Below, one piece after another: positions 21,813 to 29,518 of a DNA stretch of 42,510 nucleotides. The notes under the pieces were generated by a model that worked only from the letters and a program-made list of their open reading frames with translations, ran no database searches and was not told the origin of the DNA. A program made the translations under genes and the position numbers. Every line of letters begins with the position of its first letter. The stretch's first letter is position 1. Source of the DNA: RPRB01 sp035501615. GTDB lineage: Bacteria; Myxococcota; Myxococcia; Myxococcales; Myxococcaceae. The stretch covers positions 1 to 42,510 of the forward strand of contig DATJVY010000018.1 of the NCBI GenBank assembly GCA_035501615.1, given 5' to 3'.

Positions 21813-23426
21813 TCACATGCTCAGCCGCAGGCCCACGCCGAAGTCGAGGATGGTCGCGTTCAGGGGACCGAAGTCGCTCCCCGCCGGAATCCCCGAGACG
21901 CCGGGGACGGACGCGAGGTCCTGGCGCGGGAAGCCGAGCCTCATCTCCCCGCCGGTGCGCCCGAAGTGACCCGCGACGTAGCTCTCCACGGACAGGTAGC
22001 TGAGCACCGTCACCACGAAGTCCAGCCGCGCGAGGTAGGTCCCGTCGCTCAGGTTGCCGATGCCGGTGAGGCTCCAGGTCGTCTTGGCCGTGGTGTCGAC
22101 CAGCGTTCCGTTCAGCGCGAGGTAGTGCTTGCCGACGTAGAAGGGCTGGAACCCGCCGACGATCAGGAGGGGCAGGTACTCGTCGCGGGTGTAGCTGGCG
22201 GAGTTGAAGAAGTACTCCGCGCCGAAGGTGATGCTCTTGTTCCCCTCGAAGTTGATGGAGTAGCTCGCTCCGCCCGCGGCCTGGTAGACGGGCCTCGCTC
22301 GCTGGGCGAGAGCCACCTGGGCCTGGCTCGTCACCGGGATGGTGGTGCCCGGCGGGAAGGTCCCCGGCGGGACGCCTGGAATCGTCGACGGGTCCAGCTG
22401 CGTGGTGATGTCGAAGGAGCGGCTGTAGGGAGCGTCGGAGTACTGCTTCCACGCGGCCTCGGCGTAGACGTCGAAGTCGCCGATGGCCATCGTCACGTCG
22501 GCGCCGGCGCGGGCCGCGCGGTTTCGCTGCACCAGCCCGTCGAGGCCGAAGGCGCCGTTCTTGAACGAGAACTCGGCGCGGGCCGCTCCGCCGACGTCCC
22601 GGAGCAGCGTGCCGGTGTCGGCGGGATTCACCCCCGAGCCGCCGGGGTTCTGCACCGTGCCCGTCCCCGAGTAGCTGCCGCCCACGTTCTGCGTCGGCTC
22701 GAACAGCGCCACCGCGGTGAAGTTCCAGCCCGCGCTCTCCCAGGGGATCTGCACCCGGGCCATCGTCACCCCCAGCCGGGCGTCGAACAGCGCCAGGGGA
22801 TCGCGGGGCTGGGACGCCAGGAAGTCGGTGGGCGAGAAGAAGCGCGCCACGCCCCACTTCACGTGCTGGCGCCCGACGGTCACGAACGCCGTGCGGGCGA
22901 TGTCGAACGACAGCCACGCCTGGTCGAGCAGCACGGCCGGGTTGCTCGCGGTGGTCGTGGCCGGGATGCCTGGGAGCGGTGTGGCCCCCACCGTCGCGGA
23001 GAAGAAGGGGTCGTAGGTCATCCGCCCCAGCACGAAGGCCCGCAGCTGATCGGTGGGACGGGCGTCGAGGTAGACGTCGACCAGGGTGGGCAGCGAGACC
23101 CGCGACTGGTCGAACGGCTGGTCCTGGGCCACGGTGACCAAGGCCCGGGTGTAGAAGAGCCCGCCGATCCTCAGCGGATCCTCCTTCACCCGTCCGCTCG
23201 CGAACGCGTCGCTCGTCGGCGTCGTGTCGAGGCCGAGCGACTCCTGACCCGCGGCGCCCGGCCTCGCCCCGGCGTCCGGCGCGCCGCCGAAGATCGACTC
23301 CTCGACCGGCCGCGCGCCGGCGGTCCCGCCGTCGGCCGGTCCTCCGAACAGAGCCTCCTCCTCCGGGCGCTGGGCCCGGGCGCCGAGCGACAGCGCCAGC
23401 GCGGCCAGGACGGCCCAGCGGCTCAT
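21813..23426 (-). CDS. Outer-membrane beta-barrel-like protein, last gene of the ABC/LolA-like operon
   Basis: A 537-residue exported protein with signal peptide MSRWAVLAALALSLGARAQ. Residues 20-80 are a linker with two similar EEALFGGPADGG / EESIFGGAPDAG units. From about 90 the sequence alternates polar and hydrophobic residues like a porin, contains GRQHVKWGVARFFSPTDFLA (a pattern I associate with large barrels of the DUF1302 kind) and ends with LRLSM in a final barrel-like strand (ILDFGVGLRLSM), although without the terminal aromatic of classical porins. Its ATG overlaps the TGA of the LolA-like gene (ATGA), so the two are translationally coupled. In this operon it would be the outer-membrane end of the route; that is inference. 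Confidence 0.7.
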   Translation of the reverse strand: MSRWAVLAALALSLGARAQRPEEEALFGGPADGGTAGARPVEESIFGGAPDAGARPGAAGQESLGLDTTPTSDAFASGRVKEDPLRIGGLFYTRALVTVAQDQPFDQSRVSLPTLVDVYLDARPTDQLRAFVLGRMTYDPFFSATVGATPLPGIPATTTASNPAVLLDQAWLSFDIARTAFVTVGRQHVKWGVARFFSPTDFLASQPRDPLALFDARLGVTMARVQIPWESAGWNFTAVALFEPTQNVGGSYSGTGTVQNPGGSGVNPADTGTLLRDVGGAARAEFSFKNGAFGLDGLVQRNRAARAGADVTMAIGDFDVYAEAAWKQYSDAPYSRSFDITTQLDPSTIPGVPPGTFPPGTTIPVTSQAQVALAQRARPVYQAAGGASYSINFEGNKSITFGAEYFFNSASYTRDEYLPLLIVGGFQPFYVGKHYLALNGTLVDTTAKTTWSLTGIGNLSDGTYLARLDFVVTVLSYLSVESYVAGHFGRTGGEMRLGFPRQDLASVPGVSGIPAGSDFGPLNATILDFGVGLRLSM

Positions 23427-24220
23427 CGGCTCTTCGACTCGAGCCAGGCCTTGGTGAAGATGTTGGCCTGGAGGGGACGGAGGTCCACTTCCTTCAGCAC
23501 CACGATGGTGCTGTTCGCCTTCTCCACCTCGTCGTAGATGCGGATCTCCCCCGGGTACCAGACGTCGGCGCCCTTCGACTCGCTGAAGAGCTTGTTCCAC
23601 CTCGGGTAGTACAGCGTCCGCATCAGCCGGCCGGAGAGCGCGAACTCCTGCCGCTTGAGCACGTTGCCGGTGGCCTGGTCCACCCAGAGCTTCAGCACCG
23701 GGAACGCCACGTCCACGCCCGGCTTCACCTTCGACTCGATGAGCCAGGTGTCGAAGACGCCCAGCTTGGATTCGCCCCCGAAGGTGGAGTCGTACTCCTC
23801 GGCCAGCCGCGACTCGTCGAAGTCCGCCCGCCGGCTGTCGGTGCCCGCGATCCGCTCGCGCTCGGTGCGCCGGTCCCACTTTCCGGTGGTGGGGTCGTAG
23901 CTCCAGAGGTTCTTGTCCAGCCGGAGGTAGCCCTTCCCCGCCTCGCCCTTGGGCTTGGTGAAGAGGATCATCAGCTTCTGGTCCACGCTGCGGCGGTAGA
24001 CGATGGCCTCGCGCGCAGTGTCGGTCTTGTCTCGCTCCTTCTGCTCCAGGTACGCGAGCGAGCGGTAGTCGCCCGAGTTCCGCTGCCGGTCGTCGATGGT
24101 CTTCACCACCTCCATCACACCGGTGGCGTCGAGCGTCTTCGCCCGGATCGGTCCGGGAAGGCAGGCCAGCAGGAGCAGGGCCAGTCGGAGCGTCGTGTCT
24201 CTCATGTCGTCGAGTCTCAT
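23423..24220 (-). CDS. LolA-like outer-membrane lipoprotein-sorting protein
   Basis: A 265-residue protein with signal peptide (MRDTTLRLALLLLACLPGPI after a short lead). The mature part looks like the LolA-like family often annotated as outer membrane lipoprotein-sorting protein: MEVVKTIDDRQRNSGDYRSL, KGYLRLDKNLWSYDPTTGKW, then WLIESKVKPG and WVDQATGNVLKRQEF. These proteins have the open-barrel fold that carries a lipid chain through the periplasm. The start ATG 24220 overlaps the TGA of the upstream permease (ATGA); an in-frame ATG at 24205 would give a tighter signal peptide. It sits between the permeases and the barrel, as a shuttle should; its cargo is unknown. Confidence 0.8.
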   Translation of the reverse strand: MRLDDMRDTTLRLALLLLACLPGPIRAKTLDATGVMEVVKTIDDRQRNSGDYRSLAYLEQKERDKTDTAREAIVYRRSVDQKLMILFTKPKGEAGKGYLRLDKNLWSYDPTTGKWDRRTERERIAGTDSRRADFDESRLAEEYDSTFGGESKLGVFDTWLIESKVKPGVDVAFPVLKLWVDQATGNVLKRQEFALSGRLMRTLYYPRWNKLFSESKGADVWYPGEIRIYDEVEKANSTIVVLKEVDLRPLQANIFTKAWLESKSR

Positions 24221-25518
24221 CCCACCCGGTGCATGGCCGTCACCGGCTGGAGGCGCGCGGCGAGGAAGGAGGGAAAGAGGGCGATGCCGGTGGTGCAGCC
24301 GGCGATGAGGGCGATGGCCCCCGCCAGGGCCGAGGGCTTCACCAGGAGCTGAACCTCCTCGCGCATGAGGAAGAGCTGCAGCGCCAGCGGGGCATGCAGG
24401 TGAGCGAGGTTGAGCAGTGCGCAGAGCCCCACCCCCAGGACGGTTCCGGCCAGGGTCGCGGTGAGCGCGAGGGTGAAGGCCTCGATCATGAACATCGCCA
24501 TCACCCGCGCTCGCTGCATGCCGATCGCCCTGAGCGTTCCGATCTCCCGGGTTCGCTCGCGGATGGTGATCCACATGGTGTTCATGAGCCCTACGACGAT
24601 GATCACCAGGAGGATCCCGATCAGCGTGTAGGAGAGCCAGGTGATGGCGGTGATGGTCCACTCGATGAAGGAGATCTCGTCCTCCCAGGTGGTCACGTCC
24701 AGCTTCTGCCCGGTCCACCCCTCCCGGTTCACGGTATCGAACTTGAAGAAGAACGCGCGCGGGTCGGGCTCCATCATCTGGTAGCCCGCCTGGGCGAGCG
24801 CCGTCCGGAGCCGCTCCTGGACCTGCGGCACCTGCTTCACGTCCTTGAGGTAGAGGAAGAGCGCCCCGGTGGCCTGGTCGTTCAGCTGGTACAGGCTCCG
24901 GAGAGTGGAATCCGGGACGAAGGTGTTCCAGGTGCTGAGGAGGCCGACGTTCCGGGCGATGGCGGCGATGCGGACGTCGACGGTGTTCGCCACCCCGCGC
25001 AGCGTGTAGGCGCTGAGGGTCAGCTGGTCGCCGACCCGGACGCCGAGCTTCTCGGCCTGCTGGTCGAAGATCAGGATGGTGCCCGGCTGGGCGAGCCCGT
25101 CGAGCGAGCCCTGCTTCACCTGGATCACCTTCCGGAACCTCGGCTCGTGGAGAATGTCGATCCCTCCGACGCCGGACTGGATCGAGCCAGTATCGCTCAC
25201 GACCTTGGCCCAGCCCCGCCCCCGCTGGGTGACGTAGTCGAGCTCGGGGACTGCCTTGCGGATGACTGCCTCGATCTCCGGGTAGTGGGTCACCACCGGG
25301 GCGGCGGCGCCCGCCGTCACCTTGAAGAATCCGCCGACGTTCACGTGGCCGGTCATCAGCGTCGTGGCCGACTCGAGGATCGTGGAGCGGATCCCGTTGA
25401 GGATCCCGAGCAGCAGCACCAGCAGGGTGGTGACGCCCATGATGGCCCCCCCGAGAAGCAGGGTACGCCGGCCGTGATGCACGAGGTTGCGGAACGCGAT
25501 CAGGAAGAGCTGACCCAT
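24217..25518 (-). CDS. FtsX-like ABC permease, second of two (LolC/LolE/MacB type)
   Basis: A 433-residue inner-membrane protein with the four-segment topology of FtsX/LolCE permeases: one segment near residues 20-45, a periplasmic domain of about 235 residues, and three segments after about 285. The cytoplasmic coupling region RERTREIGTLRAIGMQRARV is the standard motif of this family, and the last loop ends PSFLAARLQPVTAMHRVG. Its size is that of E. coli LolC or LolE (about 400-414). It should pair with the 701-residue permease and the adjacent ATPase. Gap to the upstream permease gene is 4 bases. Confidence 0.9.
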   Translation of the reverse strand: MGQLFLIAFRNLVHHGRRTLLLGGAIMGVTTLLVLLLGILNGIRSTILESATTLMTGHVNVGGFFKVTAGAAAPVVTHYPEIEAVIRKAVPELDYVTQRGRGWAKVVSDTGSIQSGVGGIDILHEPRFRKVIQVKQGSLDGLAQPGTILIFDQQAEKLGVRVGDQLTLSAYTLRGVANTVDVRIAAIARNVGLLSTWNTFVPDSTLRSLYQLNDQATGALFLYLKDVKQVPQVQERLRTALAQAGYQMMEPDPRAFFFKFDTVNREGWTGQKLDVTTWEDEISFIEWTITAITWLSYTLIGILLVIIVVGLMNTMWITIRERTREIGTLRAIGMQRARVMAMFMIEAFTLALTATLAGTVLGVGLCALLNLAHLHAPLALQLFLMREEVQLLVKPSALAGAIALIAGCTTGIALFPSFLAARLQPVTAMHRVG

Positions 25519-25522
25519 GGTC

Positions 25523-27628
25523 TCACTCGTCGCTCTGCATCGCCCGGACCGGGGGGACGCGGGTGGCCAGGAAGGCGGGATAGAGCGTGGAGAGCACGGT
25601 CACCAGGACCACGACGACCAGCGCAATCACGATGTTCCAGGGGCTCAGGGTGGGGAACAGCCTCGGCCCGGAGAAGAAGAAGTAGAGGGTCTCGTTCCCC
25701 GCCGGAATCCCCCACCAGTGCAGCAGCGCGATCGCCCCAGCGCCGAGGGCAGCGCCGGCGCTGCCGAAGATCAGCCCCAGGGTCACCGTCTCCACCAGCA
25801 CCATCCAGAGGATGAGACCGCGCTGGGCGCCGATGGCCCGCATCGTCCCCACCTCGGCAGTGCGCTGCAGCGTCGCCATCATCACCGAGTTGTTGATGAT
25901 GACCATGGCCACGATGAAGATGATCGCCACCGCGAGCAGGAGCACCACCGTGGCCAGGAGAATGAACTGGCCCAGGAAGCCCGCTGCCTCTCGCCAGGAT
26001 ACGGCGCGGAGCCCGAGGTGCTCGCGATCGGAGAGCGCCCGGATGTCGGCCAGGGTTCTCTGGAGGTGGCGCGGGTCCTTGAGGATGATCGCCGCATCGA
26101 GGACGACGCCGTGGCCGATCTCCGACGGGTCGTAGACCCGGCGGACGAGATCCTCTCGCCGGAGCGCCGCGCCGGTCCCCTTGAACCGTTCCTTCTCGTC
26201 GATGATCCCCGGAGTGGCCTCGGCGACGACGTGGCGGCCCGGCTGGCCGAACAGCTCGTCCTCTGCCTTGCCACGGTCGATCTCCTGGACGCCGCCCTCC
26301 TTCTTGATCGCCTCGATCTCCGCCTTCCGGTCCGCGCTGAGGTAGCCGTAGAGCTCACGGAAGCTCACGATGTCCATGAGGTTGATGTTCCCGGACAGCG
26401 CCGACTTCTCCAGCCCGCGGAACTGGAAGGTGCCCCACACCTTGAGGTTCAGGCTCTGGACGTAGCCGCTGCGGGTGAAGGCGGTGATGGTCAGGACGTC
26501 GCCGACCTTGAGCCGGTAGAGCTGCAGGAGCGGAGCGAGGTCCCGGTAGAACACCTGGTACCGGTCGTGGAAGTTGCGGTCGTCGGTGTCGAAGAACGCG
26601 TTGAGGAGCTTGTCCAGGTCCTTCTCCGACGAGCCCAGGGTCCGCTGGAGCAGGGCCACCGCCTTCTCGGTCTTCAGCCGGTCCAGCTGGAGGAGGATCT
26701 CGCGGGTCTGGGTCCGGTTCTCGCGGACGTACCGCTGGAGCGTCTCGTCGCGGGCGATCGAGCCCTTCAGGTCGAGGGCGTCCTTGATCTTGTCCAGGCG
26801 TCGCGCGGTCCTGAGCTTCAGCCGGTCCTCGTAGACGAACTTGGACATCAGGAAGCCGCGGTGGCCCGGGGGCACCGGCTGGCCGTCCACGATCTCCATC
26901 CGATCGAAGTTCTTCTGGAAGGCGTCGAGGTCGGTCCCCACGTACCGGAGCGGCACCAGGTCCGCGTCGGAGAGCAGGGGGGCGATCCGGTTCTCGAGGA
27001 ACTCCAGTGCCTCGTAGGGGTCCCGGTCGAAGCCCTTCCAGAAATCGTCCGACGACGCTCGCTGGATCGCGTTGCGATCCTCGGGGTCGACCGCGTTGGG
27101 GGTGTTGATGTCCTCCACCCGCACCAGGTCCGACTGGAGCACGCGGACGATCTGCCGGACGTGCTCCTTGAGCGAGGCGCGTCTGGCCTCGAGCTCGGGG
27201 GTGACCCCGTGCTCCTTCTCCTCGCGCACCACCGAGCGCAGCTCCTCCAGCGTGAGATCGACGGTGTTGCCGCTGGTGATCAGCGCGGCGTTGATCCCCA
27301 TGGGGATGACCGCCTTGACGTTGGGCACCGACGCCAGGAGGCGCTGCTTCCGTTCCCAGTCCACCATGGGGCTCAGGTCGGGATCGTTGCCGCCCATGGG
27401 CCAGATGGCGAACTCCTCCTTGCTCGCCGCGCTGTAGACCTGGATGTGGCCGGCGACGCTGCCGATGATGCTCCTGCTCATCGAGCTGATGACGCTGTTG
27501 AGGAGCGCGCCTCCGACGACGACCAGGACCGTCCCGCCGAGGATCACCGCCCCGATGAGCAGGTTGATGCGCGACCGGAAGAGGTTCCGGAAGGCGATGC
27601 GGAAGAGCATGCCCGCGCGCTCCAGCAT
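25523..27628 (-). CDS. FtsX-like ABC permease with an enlarged periplasmic domain
   Basis: A 701-residue permease, much longer than its partner. It has one N-terminal membrane segment (about 20-45), a large periplasmic portion to about residue 545, and three C-terminal segments with the coupling motif QRTAEVGTMRAIGAQRGLIL and the end YPAFLATRVPPVRAMQSDE. Within the periplasmic part, about 250-300 charged, helical residues (from roughly LTLEELRSVVREEKEHGVTP to LLQRTLGSSEKDLDKLLNAF) interrupt the usual MacB-like core. The insert might form a coiled-coil stalk or a docking site for the LolA-like protein. It lies 3 bases after the ATPase stop and 4 before the next gene, a classic compact operon. 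Confidence 0.9.
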   Translation of the reverse strand: MLERAGMLFRIAFRNLFRSRINLLIGAVILGGTVLVVVGGALLNSVISSMSRSIIGSVAGHIQVYSAASKEEFAIWPMGGNDPDLSPMVDWERKQRLLASVPNVKAVIPMGINAALITSGNTVDLTLEELRSVVREEKEHGVTPELEARRASLKEHVRQIVRVLQSDLVRVEDINTPNAVDPEDRNAIQRASSDDFWKGFDRDPYEALEFLENRIAPLLSDADLVPLRYVGTDLDAFQKNFDRMEIVDGQPVPPGHRGFLMSKFVYEDRLKLRTARRLDKIKDALDLKGSIARDETLQRYVRENRTQTREILLQLDRLKTEKAVALLQRTLGSSEKDLDKLLNAFFDTDDRNFHDRYQVFYRDLAPLLQLYRLKVGDVLTITAFTRSGYVQSLNLKVWGTFQFRGLEKSALSGNINLMDIVSFRELYGYLSADRKAEIEAIKKEGGVQEIDRGKAEDELFGQPGRHVVAEATPGIIDEKERFKGTGAALRREDLVRRVYDPSEIGHGVVLDAAIILKDPRHLQRTLADIRALSDREHLGLRAVSWREAAGFLGQFILLATVVLLLAVAIIFIVAMVIINNSVMMATLQRTAEVGTMRAIGAQRGLILWMVLVETVTLGLIFGSAGAALGAGAIALLHWWGIPAGNETLYFFFSGPRLFPTLSPWNIVIALVVVVLVTVLSTLYPAFLATRVPPVRAMQSDE

Positions 27629-27631
27629 CGC

Positions 27632-28354
27632 TCAGTGCCCTCCGGAGGCGGCCAGCGTCGTTCCCGCGGTCTCGCGGCCGACGATCTTCCCATCGGCCAG
27701 CTTCACCACCGCGTCGGCGTGGGACATCACCTTCGCGTCGTGGGTGGAGAAGATGAACGTCGTCCCGTCCCGCTGGTTCAGCTCCTTCATGAGATCCACG
27801 ATCCGCTCGCCGGTCACCGAGTCGAGGTTCGCGGTGGGCTCGTCGGCGAGGACGATCTGCGGGCTTCCCACCAGCGCGCGGGCCACCGCGACGCGCTGGC
27901 GCTGCCCGCCCGACAGCTCATTGGGCCGGTGCCGCGCGTGATCGGCCAGGCCCACCTGCTCGAGCAGGCTCATGACCCGCGCCCGGCGCTCCGGACCGCG
28001 CAGCCTCCCCTGCAGGAGCAGCGGGAACTCGACGTTCTGGAAGACGCTGAGCACCCCGACGAGGTTGAAGCTCTGGAAGATGAAGCCGATGGTCTCCAGC
28101 CGCAGTCGGGTGAGCTCGCGCTCGCTGAGCGCGGCAGTGTCCCGGCCGACGACGCGCACCGTGCCGCGGGTGGCCACGTCGACGCAGCCGATGAGGTTGA
28201 GGAGCGTGGTCTTTCCGCTGCCCGACGGGCCGGCGATGGAGATGAACTCGCCACGGTGGACGTCCAGGGACACTCCGCGGAGCGCCGGGACGACGGTCGC
28301 CCCCAGCTGGTACTCCTTCACGACGTCCACGATGCTGACGATCGGCTCGCTCAC
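27632..28354 (-). CDS. ABC transporter ATPase of the LolD/MacB family
   Basis: A 240-residue cytoplasmic ATPase. Visible are Walker A GPSGSGKTT, the Q-loop region GFIFQSFNLVGVLSVFQNVE, the signature LSGGQRQRVAVARAL, Walker B IVLADEPTANLDS and the switch His in IFSTHD. The QSFNL and ADEPTANLDS forms are typical of the LolD/MacB/FtsE branch, which powers mechanotransmission through FtsX-like permeases rather than classical transmembrane pumping. The start is GTG 28354 with GAGGGG 4-5 bases before it. It is the first gene of a five-gene operon, with a plausible promoter at 28393-28421. Confidence 0.95.
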   Translation of the reverse strand: MSEPIVSIVDVVKEYQLGATVVPALRGVSLDVHRGEFISIAGPSGSGKTTLLNLIGCVDVATRGTVRVVGRDTAALSERELTRLRLETIGFIFQSFNLVGVLSVFQNVEFPLLLQGRLRGPERRARVMSLLEQVGLADHARHRPNELSGGQRQRVAVARALVGSPQIVLADEPTANLDSVTGERIVDLMKELNQRDGTTFIFSTHDAKVMSHADAVVKLADGKIVGRETAGTTLAASGGH

Positions 28355-28392
28355 GGTGCCCCTCGGTCCTGGTCCGGGCTCGGCAGGAACGG

Positions 28393-28421
28393 TTGCTACC
28401 GGGCGCCACCTCGCGCGTCAA
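28393..28421 (-). promoter_or_regulatory. Likely promoter of the ABC/LolA-like/barrel operon
   Basis: On the minus strand TTGACG (28421-28416; five of six to the sigma-70 -35) and TAGCAA (28398-28393) are 17 bases apart, which leaves a leader of about 30 bases before the GTG start. Confidence 0.4.
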
Positions 28422-28522
28422 CGAGTCCGGTGCATGTGACGCGAAGGTGGCGAAGCAGCGCTGGGCAGTCGTGAAGTTGCGTGAAGGGCTGGTCGCCGAG
28501 CGGCCGAATCAGGGGGGCGGCT

Positions 28523-28825
28523 TCAGCGCGGGGTCGGGGACGGCGGCTGCGTGCGCGGGGGAACCTCGGGTGCTGGCGGCCGTGGGGGGGTGCCCGGCGA
28601 CGGAGCGCGGGACGGCGCCGGTGTCTCGCTGCCGGTTCCGAGCGGGTTCGACGTCTGCGTCCGCGGTGCAGGGAGCTCCGGCCCTCCGGCAGGAGGACCC
28701 ATCCGATCCGGCACGGTGGTGCCCCTGGTCCCGGCGTCCGGGGTCGACCGTCGTGGACCCCCGTCCGGCTGCGCGGTCGCGACGAGGGAGGCGCACAGCA
28801 CGGGTAGCAGCAGACGCATGGCCAT
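28523..28825 (-). CDS. Small Pro-rich secreted protein
   Basis: A 100-residue protein with signal peptide MAMRLLLPVLCASLVATAQP and then a wholly disordered, Pro/Gly/Thr/Arg-rich tail (for example SNPLGTGSETPAPSRAPSPG). The strong ribosome binding site GGAGG, six bases before ATG 28825, supports translation. I do not recognise it and see no domain. Similar disordered secreted proteins with ADAG-like segments are common in this window. It lies upstream of the ABC operon on the same strand and diverges from the export-ATPase trio across 93 bases. Confidence 0.65.
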   Translation of the reverse strand: MAMRLLLPVLCASLVATAQPDGGPRRSTPDAGTRGTTVPDRMGPPAGGPELPAPRTQTSNPLGTGSETPAPSRAPSPGTPPRPPAPEVPPRTQPPSPTPR

Positions 28826-28839
28826 CGAGCTCCTCCGGC

Positions 28840-28855
28840 CAGGGCATGTGCCCTG
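28840..28855. promoter_or_regulatory. 16-base palindrome between divergent genes
   Basis: CAGGGCA and TGCCCTG form perfect 7-base arms around TG. It lies 15 bases upstream of the Pro-rich protein start and 64 bases upstream of the FliH/SctL-like start, in a position where one dimeric regulator could control both genes. Confidence 0.4.
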
Positions 28856-28918
28856 CACTCGCCCGAAGGTAGGAATCGGGGCCGCGGCTGGCCGCCTCCC
28901 CGGGTCAGGAGGTGAACG

Positions 28919-29518
28919 GTGGAGACGTCCTGGACCTCTGCCCGACCCCGGGCGCGGATCCTCCCGGCGCCCGTCCTCGCCGCCCGCGACGAGGCGGCGG
29001 GGCTCGTGGCCGCGGCGGAGGCCCGAGCCGCGGAGCGGGTCGCCGAGGCCGAGCACGAGGCGGAGGCGATCCGGAGCGCCGCGCGCGAGGCCGGACGGGA
29101 CGAGGGGCTCGCCTACGCCCAGCGCCTCCTGGTGGAGATCCAGCAGGCCCGGCTCCGGACGCTCGAGGGAGAGGCGCTCCGCCGCAGCGTGTCCGAGCTC
29201 GCGCTGGCGATGACCCGGAGGGTGCTCGGCGAGCGCTGGACGACGGAGCCGGCGACCTGGGCGCGCGCGCTGCTCGAGGCCGCCGCGCCGCTTCGCCGCG
29301 CGAGCGGGATCTCCCTCCGGATCGCGCCGCCAGCCGCGGGCGCCGTCCGGGATGCGCTCGCGGAGGAGCTGGCCTCGGGCCGGGTGGAGGTGGTGGAGGA
29401 CACGACCGTCCACGAGGCGGGGTGCGTCGCCGTCTCCGAGTGCGGCCGGGTCGACGGCAGGCTCTCGACGATGCTCGCGGCGTTCCGGGGGCCGCTCGGG
29501 CTCGAGGACCCGGGGTGA
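28919..29518 (+). CDS. FliH/SctL-like stator of a type III export ATPase
   Basis: A 199-residue cytoplasmic protein. Residues about 20-75 form an Ala/Glu-rich helix (AARDEAAGLVAAAEARAAER), then a second helical segment (EGLAYAQRLLVEIQQARLRT) and a compact C-terminal domain ending AFRGPLGLEDPG. This helix-rich N-terminus plus small C-terminal domain is the layout of FliH, SctL/YscL and the V-type ATPase E subunit, and the next gene is the matching ATPase. Similarity is by layout and neighbourhood more than by strict motif. The GTG 28919 start has AGGAGG six bases upstream. Its stop overlaps the ATPase start (GTGA). Confidence 0.75.
   Translation: METSWTSARPRARILPAPVLAARDEAAGLVAAAEARAAERVAEAEHEAEAIRSAAREAGRDEGLAYAQRLLVEIQQARLRTLEGEALRRSVSELALAMTRRVLGERWTTEPATWARALLEAAAPLRRASGISLRIAPPAAGAVRDALAEELASGRVEVVEDTTVHEAGCVAVSECGRVDGRLSTMLAAFRGPLGLEDPG

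Noticed and set aside
28484..28512. tRNA-like piece GGTCGCCGAGCGGCCGAATC
   Set aside because: It recalls the D-arm of Ser/Leu tRNAs, but no anticodon arm, T-loop or acceptor stem can be found downstream.
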